This document shows, one piece after another, positions 1-8,656 of a stretch of 64,000 nucleotides of DNA. The position numbers and the translations under genes were made by a program. How positions within the stretch are numbered: the stretch's first letter is position 1; each line of letters begins with the position of its first letter. The notes below the pieces were generated by a model that had not been told where the DNA came from, did no database searches, and was given only the letters and a program-made list of their open reading frames with translations. Location: assembly GCF_900105415.1 (NCBI RefSeq), contig NZ_FNSM01000001.1, positions 3,324,501 through 3,388,500 on the forward strand, read 5' to 3'. The DNA comes from Streptomyces sp. TLI_105. Its GTDB lineage: Bacteria > Actinomycetota > Actinomycetes > Streptomycetales > Streptomycetaceae.

Positions 1-869
1 GCGTCGGGGATGCGCACCTCGTCGAGGGTGAGCCGGCCGGCCCCGTCGATCCGCCCGAGGAGGGTGTCGGCGACGGCCTTGGGCTGCTCGGCGATCTCCT
101 TGAGCATGAAGGAGGCGTAGCCGCCCTTCTCGGCGGCGGAGGCGTCCCAGTCGACGTGGTAGGCCCGGACGTCGGCGGGCACGCCGTCGAAGTCGGTGAC
201 GGTGACGCCGTCCCTGGTCAGCTCGACGACCTGGTCCTGCCCGAGTTCGATGGCGGAGCGGGTGTGCGCGATGAACGCGGACACGTCGGAGGCGAGGAAG
301 TTCTCCCCCTCCCCCACGCCGACGACGAGCGGCGAGTTCCGGCGGGCGCCGACGACGACGTCGGGCTGGTCGGCGTGGACGGCGACGAGGGTGAAGGCCC
401 CGTCGAGGCGGCGGCAGACGAGCCGCATGGCCTCGGCGAGGTCGCCGGCGGAGGAGAACTCCTCGGCGAGGAGGTGGGCGACGGTCTCGGTGTCGGTGTC
501 GGAGAGCAGCGTGTGGCCGCGCTCGACGAGTTCCTCCCTGAGGGCGGCGAAGTTCTCGATGATGCCGTTGTGGACGACGGCGACGCGCCCGGCGTTGTCC
601 AGGTGCGGGTGTGCGTTGGCGTCGGTGGGCCCGCCGTGGGTGGCCCAGCGGGTGTGCCCGATGCCGACGGAGCCGCCGGGCAGCGGCCGTTCGACGAGCT
701 CCTTCTCCAGGTTGACGAGCTTGCCCGCCTTCTTGGCCGCGGCGATCCCCCCGTCGGAGAGCACCGCGACACCGGCCGAGTCGTAGCCCCGGTATTCGAG
801 CCGCTTGAGGCCCGTGACCACCACATCAAGCGCCGACTGCCCGCCGACGTAACCCACGATTCCGCACAT
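1..869 (-). CDS. glmS: Glutamine--fructose-6-phosphate aminotransferase (isomerizing), partial
   Basis: GlmS converts fructose-6-phosphate and glutamine to glucosamine-6-phosphate, the first step to UDP-GlcNAc for peptidoglycan. The visible part is the N-terminal glutaminase (Ntn) domain: it begins MCGIVGYVGG, so Cys2 is the nucleophile exposed after Met removal, followed by the conserved LEYRGYDSAG and HTRWATHG motifs. The ATG at 867-869 is fixed by the Cys2 requirement. The gene runs off the left edge, so the isomerase (SIS) domains are not seen. glmM, for the next step of the same pathway, lies 3.3 kb away on the same strand. Confidence 0.97.
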   Translation of the reverse strand, partial: MCGIVGYVGGQSALDVVVTGLKRLEYRGYDSAGVAVLSDGGIAAAKKAGKLVNLEKELVERPLPGGSVGIGHTRWATHGGPTDANAHPHLDNAGRVAVVHNGIIENFAALREELVERGHTLLSDTDTETVAHLLAEEFSSAGDLAEAMRLVCRRLDGAFTLVAVHADQPDVVVGARRNSPLVVGVGEGENFLASDVSAFIAHTRSAIELGQDQVVELTRDGVTVTDFDGVPADVRAYHVDWDASAAEKGGYASFMLKEIAEQPKAVADTLLGRIDGAGRLTLDEVRIPD

Positions 870-969
870 GACGGCAGGCTACGCCGGAACCCCTCCCACC
901 GGCCGGAGTCGACGCGGGGCGCGCCCCGGCCCGTGTCGCAGGGGGCGGGGGCGCACCGGAGGGGCCGGG

Positions 970-1734
970 TCAGCCGAGCTTGGCGGCCTGCGCGTCGATC
1001 ACGGCCTTCGGCAGCGCCTCGACCGTGCCGCCGAGGCTGAGGGTGGAGAACGAGGCCAGGGTGTTGCCCTTGCGGAAGACGACCAGCTTGGTGACGAACG
1101 GCTCGCCGTCCATGTCGGTGGTCACCGTCCAGGCGAGCGACTCCTCGCCGGCGGACACCGTCTCCGGCGCGACCTTGCTGATCTTCGTCTTCTCGCCGCC
1201 GCCGAGGAGCGTGAAGCCGCCCGCGCAGTCGGTGCCGGCGGTCTTCAGGGAGGCGAAGGCCTCCTGGGCGCCCTGCCCGTCGTACGAGCCGAGGGTCACG
1301 CTCGTCACGGGTGCGGCCAGCGCCCCGAGGGCGTCCTTCGGCGAGGCCGAGGCCCCTTCGGTCTTGGGCACCTCGATGGTCTTGCGCTGCGCGGACGCGC
1401 CCGGTTCGCCGGTGGCGACGGACGACATCGCGTGGGCGAGGGGCGTGCAGGAGGGCTTGTCGGCGGAGACGGAGTCGGCCTTCACGATGTCCGTGGCCTT
1501 GGCCTTCTGGACCTGGTGGCCCGGCAGGTCGGCCTGCTCGACGATCAGCTTCTCCAGCTCGGCGGCGGACAGCGCCTTCGCGGCGGGCGCGCTGCTCGCG
1601 GCGGAGGCGCTCGGCGCGGCGTCCTTGCCGGTGCCCTTGTCCCCGCCCTTCTCCCCGCCGCCGCATGCGGTGACGAGCAGCGCGAGGGAGAGGGCGGTGG
1701 TGGCGACGGCGGCGCTTCTCAGGGACGTACGCAT
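970..1734 (-). CDS. Putative secreted lipoprotein, unknown function
   Basis: This is a predicted lipoprotein of 254 residues. It starts MRTSLRSAAVATTALSLALL followed by VTAC, a type II signal peptide with a lipobox (LLVTAC, lipidated Cys near residue 24). After the Cys come a Gly/Lys-rich and a Ser/Ala/Pro-rich linker, then a globular domain with two further cysteines (in DKPSC and TDCAGG) that could form a disulfide. It looks like the substrate-free sensor or LpqN-like lipoproteins common in Streptomyces, but I recognise no catalytic motif. The start is the first Met that gives a proper signal peptide; longer in-frame extensions cover repetitive intergenic DNA and are rejected. It is divergent from coaA. 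Confidence 0.8.
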   Translation of the reverse strand: MRTSLRSAAVATTALSLALLVTACGGGEKGGDKGTGKDAAPSASAASSAPAAKALSAAELEKLIVEQADLPGHQVQKAKATDIVKADSVSADKPSCTPLAHAMSSVATGEPGASAQRKTIEVPKTEGASASPKDALGALAAPVTSVTLGSYDGQGAQEAFASLKTAGTDCAGGFTLLGGGEKTKISKVAPETVSAGEESLAWTVTTDMDGEPFVTKLVVFRKGNTLASFSTLSLGGTVEALPKAVIDAQAAKLG

Positions 1735-2048
1735 CGGTGGTGGTTCTCTGCTTTCTCTGCGGGCCGCGCGATGACGGCTCTCTACGGGCCGCGCGGCGGC
1801 GACGGCTCTGTGCGGGGCCGCACGGCGGCGGCTCTCCACAGGTCCACGCGACGGCGGCTCGGCTCTCCGTGCCGCCCGGCGGCGGCCCTCGGCTCTCTCG
1901 ATGCCGCCCGGCGGCGGCTCCCCCCGTGTGAGGTGCGGAGCACACGCGGCTCCTGCATGATCGCCGCTGCCCGCGGACGGCACAACGGCTTTTGTCGCGT
2001 GACCGACCCCACGGCCCACGGAGGCCGCCGACCCCCGACAATGGCGGG
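1735..2048. repeat. Intergenic region with degenerate ~30-bp GC-rich repeats
   Basis: The gap between the lipoprotein gene and coaA holds no convincing gene. Between about 1755 and 1925 a loose unit of the form gccgcNcggcggcggctctc recurs five to six times with variable spacing (for example near 1770, 1795, 1825, 1880 and 1905). The unit resembles degenerate direct repeats more than a regulatory array. The last 100 bases are less repetitive and should hold both divergent promoters. Confidence 0.5.
2037..2042 (+). promoter_or_regulatory. Candidate -10 box for leaderless coaA
   Basis: The hexamer GACAAT ends exactly 7 nt before the GTG start at 2049, which puts the expected transcription start on the first base of the start codon. 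There is no Shine-Dalgarno sequence before the GTG. This fits a leaderless mRNA, which is common in actinobacteria. It is inference from spacing only. Confidence 0.4.
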
Positions 2049-3116
2049 GTGATCACTTCGCCGCCACGAAGCGCCAGCGGGGACGCCCCCGACGGAGACC
2101 CCGGCAACGGTGCCGGGACCGGAGAGGGCGCCGGCCACGGGAGTCCCCGGAACGGGACCGGGCACCGCCGGCCGTCCGAGGCGACCCCGTACGTCGACCT
2201 CACCCGGGCCGAGTGGAGCGCCCTGCGCGACAAGACGCCGCTCCCCCTGACCGCCGACGAGGTCGAGCGGCTCCGCGGCCTCGGGGACGTCATCGACCTC
2301 GACGAGGTGCGGGACATCTACCTCCCGCTGTCCCGGCTGCTCAACCTGTACGTGCAGGCCACCAGCGGCCTCCGCGGCGCGCTGAACACCTTCCTCGGCG
2401 AGAGCGCCGAGCAGCGCGGCACCCCCTTCGTCATAGGGGTCGCCGGTTCGGTGGCGGTCGGCAAGTCCACGGTCTCCCGGCTGCTGCAGGCGCTGCTGGC
2501 CCGCTGGCCGGAGCACCCGCGCGTGGAGCTGGTGACCACGGACGCCTTCCTCTACCCGATGGAGGAGCTGAAGGCGCGCGGCCTGATGTCCCGCAAGGGT
2601 TTCCCCGAGTCGTACGACCGCCGGGCCCTGACCCGTTTCGTCGCGGACGTCAAGGCGGGCAAGGAGGAGGTCTCGGCCCCGGTCTACTCGCACCTGATCT
2701 ACGACCGCGTGCCCGACGAGCGGCTCGTCGTCCGCCGCCCGGACATCCTCATCGTGGAGGGGCTGAACGTCCTCCAGCCGGCGCTTCCCGGCAAGGACGG
2801 CCGCACCCGCGTCGGCCTCGCCGACTACTTCGACTTCTCGGTGTACGTGGACGCCCGTCCTGAGGACATCGAGCGCTGGTACCTGAACCGCTTCCGGAAG
2901 CTGCGCGACACCGCCTTCCAGGACCCGTCCTCGTACTTCCGGCGCTGGACGCAGGTCTCCGAGGAGGAGGCCTTCGACTACGCCCGCACGATGTGGCGGA
3001 CCATCAACAAGGTGAACCTCCTGGAGAACGTGGCCCCGACCCGCGGCCGGGCGACCCTCGTCGTCCGCAAGGGCTCCGACCACAAGGTGCAGCGTCTGAG
3101 CCTGCGGAAGCTCTGA
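2049..3116 (+). CDS. coaA: Pantothenate kinase, type I
   Basis: CoaA phosphorylates pantothenate with ATP, the first committed step of coenzyme A synthesis. The 355-residue protein has the P-loop [12 protein letters not shown] near residue 133, followed by the type I motifs [21 protein letters not shown] and VYSHLIYD, and the family C-terminus with [13 protein letters not shown]. The family is usually about 310-330 residues. The extra N-terminal 50 residues here are Gly/Asp/Pro-rich and probably disordered. I chose the GTG at 2049 because a -10-like hexamer sits 7 nt upstream and the protein would otherwise extend into the repeat region. Confidence 0.95.
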   Translation: MITSPPRSASGDAPDGDPGNGAGTGEGAGHGSPRNGTGHRRPSEATPYVDLTRAEWSALRDKTPLPLTADEVERLRGLGDVIDLDEVRDIYLPLSRLLNLYVQATSGLRGALNTFLGESAEQRGTPFVIGVAGSVAVGKSTVSRLLQALLARWPEHPRVELVTTDAFLYPMEELKARGLMSRKGFPESYDRRALTRFVADVKAGKEEVSAPVYSHLIYDRVPDERLVVRRPDILIVEGLNVLQPALPGKDGRTRVGLADYFDFSVYVDARPEDIERWYLNRFRKLRDTAFQDPSSYFRRWTQVSEEEAFDYARTMWRTINKVNLLENVAPTRGRATLVVRKGSDHKVQRLSLRKL

Positions 3117-3134
3117 CCTCCGTACGCTCTCCCC

Positions 3135-4082
3135 ATGCTGCATCTGAGGATGATCGTCCCGCCCGACCGCACCTCCGCCGCGGTCCGGCTGATCGAGTCG
3201 ACGGTCGGCACCACCCATCTGGTGGTGCTGGCCGGAGCCGCCCGGGACCCCTCGGGCGATCTGGTGCTGTGCGACGTGGCCCGCGAGGCGGGGGACGAGC
3301 TGCTGCACGGGCTGCGCGAGCTGAGGATCGACGAGGACGGCTCGATCGCCGTCGAGAACATCGACCTCTCCCTCTCCACCCGCGCGAACGCGGCCGAGCA
3401 CGAGGCCCCGGGCGAGCCCGCGGACGCGGTGATCTGGGAGCAGCTGGCGGGGGCGACGCACGAGGAGTCGACGCTCTCGATCACGTACAGCGCGTTCATG
3501 ATCCTGGCGACGATGATCGCGGCCTGCGGTGTCGTCCTGGACAACGCGATCCTGGTCGTGGGCGCGATGGCGGTCGGCCCGGAGTTCGGGCCGCTGGCCG
3601 GCATCTGTACGGCGATCGTGCGGCGCGCCCCGAAGCTGGCGGCGCGGTCGCTGATCGCGCTGGTCGTCGGCTTCGCGGCGGCGATCGTGGCGACGACGGT
3701 GTTCAGCCTGGGGATGGACGCGCTCGACCTGTTCAGCAGGGCGCAGCTGGACGCGGACCGGCCCAACACCAAGTTCATCTGGCAGCCGGACCCGTTCTCC
3801 TTCGTCGTGGCGCTGCTCGCGGGCGCGGCCGGCACCCTCTCGCTGACCTCCGCGAAGTCCGGGGCCCTGGTGGGCGTGGCCATCTCGGTGACGACGGTCC
3901 CGGCGGGCGCGAACGCGGCGGTGGCGCTCAGCTACGGCGAGCTGGGCCAGACGTGGGGCTCGGTCGAGCAGCTGGGCCTCAACCTCTTCGGCATCATCCT
4001 GGCCGGGACGCTCACCCTGTACGGGCAGAAGCTGCTGTGGCGCACCCAGCGCGGCCGATGGCGCCGCGAGCCGAAGTTCTGA
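3135..4082 (+). CDS. DUF389 family integral membrane protein
   Basis: This 315-residue protein has a soluble N-terminal domain of about 110 residues and then several membrane segments, for example SAFMILATMIAACGVVLDN, LIALVVGFAAAIVATTVFSL and FSFVVALLAGAAGTLSLTS. The conserved DUF389 features are visible: the ILATMIAACG..DNAILVVGAMAVGPEFGPL block and the TVPAGANAAVALSYG loop. The function of the family is not established. The gene starts 18 nt after coaA. TACGCT at 3122-3127 lies 8 nt before the ATG, so it may have its own leaderless promoter. Confidence 0.88.
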   Translation: MLHLRMIVPPDRTSAAVRLIESTVGTTHLVVLAGAARDPSGDLVLCDVAREAGDELLHGLRELRIDEDGSIAVENIDLSLSTRANAAEHEAPGEPADAVIWEQLAGATHEESTLSITYSAFMILATMIAACGVVLDNAILVVGAMAVGPEFGPLAGICTAIVRRAPKLAARSLIALVVGFAAAIVATTVFSLGMDALDLFSRAQLDADRPNTKFIWQPDPFSFVVALLAGAAGTLSLTSAKSGALVGVAISVTTVPAGANAAVALSYGELGQTWGSVEQLGLNLFGIILAGTLTLYGQKLLWRTQRGRWRREPKF

Positions 4083-4152
4083 GGCACCGCCGCACAGAGG
4101 AGGGCCCCCGCCGGCGCGGCGGGGGCCCTCTCTGCATGACGGTGCCTCAGAA
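4077..4152. terminator. Nested bidirectional terminator between the DUF389 gene and glmM
   Basis: Two nested inverted repeats fill the convergent gap. The inner stem is gagggcccccgccg / cggcgggggccctc around a GCG loop (about 4099-4131). The outer arms ttctgaggcaccg (4077-4089) and cggtgcctcagaa (4140-4152) are a perfect 13-bp pair, and the left arm contains the stop codon of the DUF389 gene. Confidence 0.8.
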
Positions 4153-4155
4153 AGG

Positions 4156-5514
4156 CTAGCCCAGCGCGGACTTCACGACGTCCGCGAGGCGCTGCGCGAC
4201 CGCGCGGGCCTGCTCGATGTCGGCGGCCTCGACCATGACGCGGACCAGCGGCTCGGTGCCGGAGGAGCGCAGCAGGACGCGGCCGGTGGAGCCGAGCTCG
4301 CGCTCGGCCTCGATGACGGCCGCGGCGAGCTCGCCGGAGGTGGTCACCCGGGACTTGTCGACGTCCTTGACGTTGATCAGGATCTGCGGGAGCCGCTCCA
4401 TGACGCCGGCGAGGTCCGCGAGCGACTTGCCGGTGGCGGCGACGCGGGCGGCCAGCATCAGACCGGTGAGGGTGCCGTCGCCGGTGGTGGCGTGGTCGAG
4501 CACGATGACGTGTCCCGACTGCTCGCCGCCGAGCGCGTAGCCGTTCTCCTTCATGGACTCCAGGACGTAGCGGTCGCCGACCGCGGTCTGGACGAGGTTC
4601 AGGCCCTCGCGCTCCATGGCGAGCTTGAAGCCCAGGTTGGACATGACGGTGGCGACGACGGTGTCGCCGCGCAGGGTGCCGGCCTCGCGCATGGCGAGGG
4701 CGAGCACGGCGAGGATCTGGTCGCCGTCGACCTCGTTGCCGGCGGCGTCCACGGCGAGGCAGCGGTCGGCGTCGCCGTCGTGGGCGATGCCCAGGTCGGC
4801 GCCGTGCTCGACGACGGCGGCCTTGAGCAGCTCCAGGTGGGTGGAGCCGCAGCCGTCGTTGATGTTGAGGCCGTCGGGCTCGGCACCGATGGTGACGACC
4901 TCGGCCCCGGCCCGCGCGAAGGCCTCGGGCGAGACGCGGGCGGCGGCGCCGTGGGCCTCGTCGAGGACGACCTTGAGGCCGTCGAGGCGGTTGGGGAGGA
5001 CGGCGATGAGGTGGGCAACGTACGTGTCGAAGCCCTCGTTGTAGTCGCGCACGCGGCCGACGCCGGCACCGGTCGGGCGCTCCCACGGGGCGCCGGTGCG
5101 GTGCTCCTCGTACACGGCCTCGATCTTGTCCTCCAGCTCGTCGGCGAGCTTGTGGCCGCCGCGGGCGAAGAACTTGATGCCGTTGTCGGGCATGGCGTTG
5201 TGGCTGGCGGAGAGCATCACGCCGAGGTCGGCGCCGAGGACGCCGGTGAGGTGGGCCACGGCCGGGGTGGGCAGGACGCCGACGCGCAGCACGTCGACGC
5301 CGGCGCTGGCGAGGCCCGCGACGACGGCCGCTTCGAGGAACTCTCCGGAGGCGCGCGGGTCCCGCCCGACCACGGCGGTCGGCCGGTGGCCCTCGAAGGT
5401 GCCCGCCTCGGCGAGCACGTGCGCGGCCGCGACCGACAGGCCGAGCGCCAGCTCCGCCGTCAGGTCCGCGTTGGCGACGCCGCGTACGCCGTCCGTGCCG
5501 AAGAGTCGTCCCAC
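4156..5514 (-). CDS. glmM: Phosphoglucosamine mutase
   Basis: GlmM interconverts glucosamine-6-phosphate and glucosamine-1-phosphate for UDP-GlcNAc. The 452-residue protein has [11 protein letters not shown] at the N-terminus, the active-site phosphoserine loop [17 protein letters not shown], the metal-binding loop DGDADR, the sugar-binding GGEQSGH and the phosphate-binding [14 protein letters not shown] near the C-terminus. I chose the GTG start at 5514 because GGAGGA lies 6-11 nt upstream and the product then has the family's usual length. Confidence 0.96.
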   Translation of the reverse strand: MGRLFGTDGVRGVANADLTAELALGLSVAAAHVLAEAGTFEGHRPTAVVGRDPRASGEFLEAAVVAGLASAGVDVLRVGVLPTPAVAHLTGVLGADLGVMLSASHNAMPDNGIKFFARGGHKLADELEDKIEAVYEEHRTGAPWERPTGAGVGRVRDYNEGFDTYVAHLIAVLPNRLDGLKVVLDEAHGAAARVSPEAFARAGAEVVTIGAEPDGLNINDGCGSTHLELLKAAVVEHGADLGIAHDGDADRCLAVDAAGNEVDGDQILAVLALAMREAGTLRGDTVVATVMSNLGFKLAMEREGLNLVQTAVGDRYVLESMKENGYALGGEQSGHVIVLDHATTGDGTLTGLMLAARVAATGKSLADLAGVMERLPQILINVKDVDKSRVTTSGELAAAVIEAERELGSTGRVLLRSSGTEPLVRVMVEAADIEQARAVAQRLADVVKSALG

Positions 5515-5568
5515 AGCTGTCCTCCGAAAATACGTGCCCAAGCGAAAGAGAAAGAGGTTATGAAAAAA

Positions 5569-5609
5569 CGTACGCCCCGACGGCACGGGCAGTGCCGCCG
5601 GGGCGTACG
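5569..5609 (-). terminator. Rho-independent terminator of rplM-rpsI
   Basis: The arms cgtacgccccg and cggggcgtacg enclose an inner hairpin cggcac/gtgccg. Read on the minus strand, the stem is followed by a run of T (complement of 5563-5568). It follows the rpsI stop by about 20 nt. Confidence 0.8.
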
Positions 5610-5631
5610 AAAGCAGACCGAGCAGGCGAGA

Positions 5632-6144
5632 TTAACGCTTGCTGTACTGCGGAGCCTTGCGGGCCTTCTTGAGACCGGCCTTCTTCCGCTCGACCGCGCG
5701 GTCGTCACGGGAGAGGAAGCCGGCCTTCTTCAGCGCCGGGCGGTTGTTCTCGACGTCCGCCTCGTTCAGCGCACGGGCCACGCCGAGGCGCAGGGCGCCG
5801 GCCTGGCCGGAGACACCGCCACCCGCGATGCGGGCGATGACGTCGTAGCGGTTGTCGAGCTCGAGCACCTTGAAGGGCTCGTTGACTTCCTGCTGGTGCA
5901 CCTTGTTGGGGAAGTAGTCCTCAAGGGTGCGACCGTTGATCTTCCACTTGCCGGTGCCCGGAACGATCCGGACGCGGGCGATGGCGTTCTTGCGACGGCC
6001 CAGGCCGGCGGCCGGCTGCGGGTCGCCGAAGCGGGACGCGAGCGACTCGGAGGTGTACTCACCCTCGACGAGCTCGGTCTCGGTGGTGTACTCCTCAACG
6101 CCCTCGAACTCGTCGACGGGGGTCTCGGGGGTGGTCTCGGCCAC
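5632..6144 (-). CDS. rpsI: 30S ribosomal protein uS9
   Basis: This is ribosomal protein S9 of the small-subunit head; its C-terminal tail reaches P-site tRNA. The protein has 170 residues and ends in the conserved basic tail [12 protein letters not shown]. The core [15 protein letters not shown] and [10 protein letters not shown] are clear. It carries an acidic N-terminal extension of about 40 residues ([19 protein letters not shown]...), typical of actinobacteria and absent from the 130-residue E. coli protein. It lies 44 nt downstream of rplM in the same operon. Confidence 0.98.
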   Translation of the reverse strand: MAETTPETPVDEFEGVEEYTTETELVEGEYTSESLASRFGDPQPAAGLGRRKNAIARVRIVPGTGKWKINGRTLEDYFPNKVHQQEVNEPFKVLELDNRYDVIARIAGGGVSGQAGALRLGVARALNEADVENNRPALKKAGFLSRDDRAVERKKAGLKKARKAPQYSKR

Positions 6145-6188
6145 GATTCTCCTCAGATTTCTTTCGTTCTTAGGGGGTGTGGCCGGAA

Positions 6189-6632
6189 CTACTGCGCGAC
6201 CTGGGTGATCTCGAACGGGACCGGCTGCTGAGCAGCGTGCGGGTGGTTCTCGCCCGCGTAGACCTTCAGCTTCGAGAGCATCTGACGGCCCAGGGAGTTC
6301 TTGGGGATCATGCCCTTGATGGCCTTCTCGACGGCCTTCTCGGGGTTCTTGTCGAGCAGCTCGTCGTAACGGACGGAGCGCAGACCACCCGGGAAGCCAG
6401 AGTGGCGGTAGGCCATCTTCTGGGTCTTCTTGTTGCCGGACAGGTGGACCTTGTCAGCGTTGATGATGATGACGAAGTCGCCCATGTCCATGTGCGGGGC
6501 GTAGACGGGCTTGTGCTTGCCTCGCAGGAGGTTCGCAGCCGTCGTCGCCAGACGGCCCAGGACGATGTCCTGCGCGTCGATGATGTGCCACTGGCGAGTG
6601 ACATCGCCGGGCTTGGGGCTGTACGTACGCAC
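6189..6632 (-). CDS. rplM: 50S ribosomal protein uL13
   Basis: This is ribosomal protein L13, an early-assembly large-subunit protein. The 147-residue product has the family motifs [51 protein letters not shown] and [19 protein letters not shown]. It is the first gene of the rplM-rpsI operon. Confidence 0.98.
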   Translation of the reverse strand: MRTYSPKPGDVTRQWHIIDAQDIVLGRLATTAANLLRGKHKPVYAPHMDMGDFVIIINADKVHLSGNKKTQKMAYRHSGFPGGLRSVRYDELLDKNPEKAVEKAIKGMIPKNSLGRQMLSKLKVYAGENHPHAAQQPVPFEITQVAQ

Positions 6633-6809
6633 TTCGTAGCCTTCGCTTCTTCAGTGGATGGAGTCCAGACACACCTGAAGCGATCATGCAGCTGGGGCCT
6701 GCACTGCCGGGACACCGCCCGTATGCGAGCCACTGGTAACTGCTCCAGGGAACCTGCGTAAGGGCCCTTCGCGTGAGAACGACGAAGCCACTACGCATAA
6801 CAAACCGCA

Positions 6810-6839
6810 ACAGTACCCGCGCCACCCCGGACGGGTCAA
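6810..6839 (-). promoter_or_regulatory. Candidate housekeeping promoter of rplM-rpsI
   Basis: On the minus strand TTGACC (6834-6839) is followed after 18 bases by TACTGT (6810-6815). This is a good match to the Streptomyces HrdB-type consensus TTGACN / TANNNT. The transcript would start near 6803. Confidence 0.5.
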
Positions 6840-6906
6840 AACGCGCCGCCCCTACCGCGCGCGCTCGACCCGCCGCTCGACCTCTCCTCCACGCCGCACT
6901 CGCACG

Positions 6907-6963
6907 GCTCGGCCCCGAGGGGCCTCCCCGGCGTCACCCGGCTGCGTCGGACTCCGTCCGCCG
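6907..6963. repeat. Dispersed GC-rich intergenic element, copy 1
   Basis: This is the first of two similar elements in the window (the other is at 14029-14088). The most conserved part is 23 nt at 6941-6963, containing gctgcgtcggactccgtccg, with a small ggac-tcc-gtcc hairpin. It lies just beyond the 3' end of the ABC-F gene. Confidence 0.5.
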
Positions 6964-6977
6964 GCCGTGGCCCGAGG

Positions 6978-8615
6978 TCACCGCGCCCGCTCGACCCGCC
7001 GCTCGTCCCACACGGGCTCGCTGGTCTCCCGCACGACCCCGTCCGAACCGAAGACCAGGTACCGGTCGAAGCTCTTCGCGAACCACCGGTCGTGCGTGAC
7101 GGCCAGCACCGTCCCCTCGTACGACTCCAGCCCGTCCTGGAGCGCCTCCGCCGACTCCAGGTCCAGGTTGTCCGTCGGCTCGTCGAGCAGCAGTGCCGTC
7201 GTCCCCGCCAGCTCCAGGAGCAGGATCTGGAACCGCGCCTGCTGCCCGCCCGACAGCTTGTCGAACGGCTGGTCCCCCTGCCGCTCCAGCTCGTACCGCC
7301 GCAGCATCGACATCGCCGCGCCCCGGTCCTTGGCGTGCTCGGTCCACAGGATGTCGACGAGCGGCCGCCCGGTCAGCTCCGGGTGCGCGTGGGTCTGCGC
7401 GAAGTGCCCCGGCACGACCCGGGCACCGAGCTTCCACGTGCCCGTGTGGGCGACCGAGGGGTCTCCCGCCAGCAGCCGCAGGAAGTGGGACTTCCCGGAG
7501 CCGTTCGAACCGAGGACGGCGACCCGCTCCCCGTAGAAGATCTCCAGCGAGAACGGCTTCATCAGGCCGGTCAGCTCAAGGTTCTCGCAGGTCACGGCTC
7601 GCACGCCGGTCCGCCCGCCGCGCAGCCGCATCCGGATGTCCTGCTCGCGCGGCGGCTCCGGCGGCGGCCCCGCCTCCTCGAACTTCTTCAGCCGGGTCTG
7701 CGCGGCGGCGTACCGGGAGGCCATCTCGTGGCTGACCGCGGCCGCCTGCCGCAGGGTGATCACCAGCTTCTTCAGCTGCGCGTGCTTCTCGTCCCAGCGC
7801 CGCCTCAGCTCCTCGAAGCGGGCGAACCGCTCCCGCCGGGCCTCGTGGAAGGTGTCGAAGCCGCCGCCGTGCACCCAGACGTCCGATCCGGCCGGGCCGG
7901 GCTCGACCGCGATGATCTTCTGGGCGCCCCGGGAGAGCAGCTCCCGGTCGTGGGAGATGAAGAGGACGGTCTTGCGGGTCTCCCGCAGCCGCTCCTCCAG
8001 CCACCGCTTGCCCGGCACGTCGAGGTAGTTGTCCGGCTCGTCGAGGAGCAGCACCTCGTCGGGGCCGCGCAGCAGCGACTCCAGGACGAGCCGCTTCTGC
8101 TCGCCGCCGGAGAGCGTCCTGACCTCCCGGAACTGCGCCTTCTCGTACGGGACGCCGAGCGCGGCCATGGTGCAGATGTCCCAGAGGGTCTCGGCCTCGT
8201 ACCCCTGCACCTCGGCCCAGTCGCTGAGGGCCTGCGCGTACTTCATCTGCGCGGCCTCGTCGTCGACCGTCATGATCAGGTGCTCGGCCGCGTCGACCGC
8301 CTTCGCGGCCTCCCGGATCCGGGGCTGGGCGACGGAGACGAGCAGGTCGCGGACGGTGGACTCGTCCCGTACGGAGCCGACGAACTGCGGCATCACGCCG
8401 AGGCCGCCGCTGACCTTGACCGTGCCGCCGTGCGGCTGGAGCTCCCCGGCGATCATCCGGAGCAGTGTGGTCTTGCCGGCGCCGTTGGCCCCGACGAGGG
8501 CGACGACGGCGCCCTCCCCGACCCGGAAGGAGGCGTCCCCGAGGAGGACCCTCCCGTCGGGAAGGTAGTACTCCAGATGCGCGGCCTCGACATGTCCCAT
8601 GGGATGCATTGTCAC
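6978..8615 (-). CDS. ABC-F family ATPase (ribosome-associated type)
   Basis: This soluble protein has two ATP-binding cassettes in one 545-residue chain and no membrane domain, as in ABC-F translation factors and antibiotic-resistance proteins. Cassette 1 has Walker A GANGAGKT near residue 43, signature LSGGEQKR and Walker B LLLDEPDNYLD. Cassette 2 has GSNGSGKS, LSGGQQAR and LLLDEPTDNLD. Between them is the charged helical linker (about residues 250-310) that reaches the ribosome. The specific role (housekeeping or ribosome protection) cannot be read from sequence. Met codons at 8609 and 8600 are alternative starts. Confidence 0.9.
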   Translation of the reverse strand: MTMHPMGHVEAAHLEYYLPDGRVLLGDASFRVGEGAVVALVGANGAGKTTLLRMIAGELQPHGGTVKVSGGLGVMPQFVGSVRDESTVRDLLVSVAQPRIREAAKAVDAAEHLIMTVDDEAAQMKYAQALSDWAEVQGYEAETLWDICTMAALGVPYEKAQFREVRTLSGGEQKRLVLESLLRGPDEVLLLDEPDNYLDVPGKRWLEERLRETRKTVLFISHDRELLSRGAQKIIAVEPGPAGSDVWVHGGGFDTFHEARRERFARFEELRRRWDEKHAQLKKLVITLRQAAAVSHEMASRYAAAQTRLKKFEEAGPPPEPPREQDIRMRLRGGRTGVRAVTCENLELTGLMKPFSLEIFYGERVAVLGSNGSGKSHFLRLLAGDPSVAHTGTWKLGARVVPGHFAQTHAHPELTGRPLVDILWTEHAKDRGAAMSMLRRYELERQGDQPFDKLSGGQQARFQILLLELAGTTALLLDEPTDNLDLESAEALQDGLESYEGTVLAVTHDRWFAKSFDRYLVFGSDGVVRETSEPVWDERRVERAR

Positions 8616-8643
8616 CGCCCGCTGGGGCCCCGCCCAACCGGTT

Positions 8644-8649
8644 TAGGAT
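8644..8649 (+). promoter_or_regulatory. Candidate -10 box for a leaderless transcript
   Basis: TAGGAT ends 8 nt before the ATG at 8657, with no Shine-Dalgarno sequence in between. Transcription is therefore likely to begin at or next to the start codon. The hexamer overlaps the alternative upstream ATG at 8648, which argues against that start. Confidence 0.4.
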
Positions 8650-8656
8650 GCGCGGC

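Larger units (their letters stand above)
6633..6977. other. Leader of rplM and spacer after the ABC-F gene
   Basis: These 345 bases hold no gene. The right end (6907-6963) carries one copy of a dispersed GC-rich element also found after map. The middle holds a candidate rplM promoter, which leaves a long untranslated leader of about 170 nt. A short palindrome, aagggccctt, lies around 6757-6768 in that leader. Confidence 0.6.

Noticed and set aside
218..2317. 699-codon minus-strand frame over glmS, the lipoprotein and coaA
   Set aside because: It crosses three supported genes in wrong frames and has only repetitive sequence.
6978..8615. Assigning the ABC-F protein as an antibiotic-resistance determinant
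   Set aside because: Motifs identify only the ABC-F family; resistance and housekeeping members cannot be told apart here without phylogeny, and no biosynthetic cluster is adjacent.
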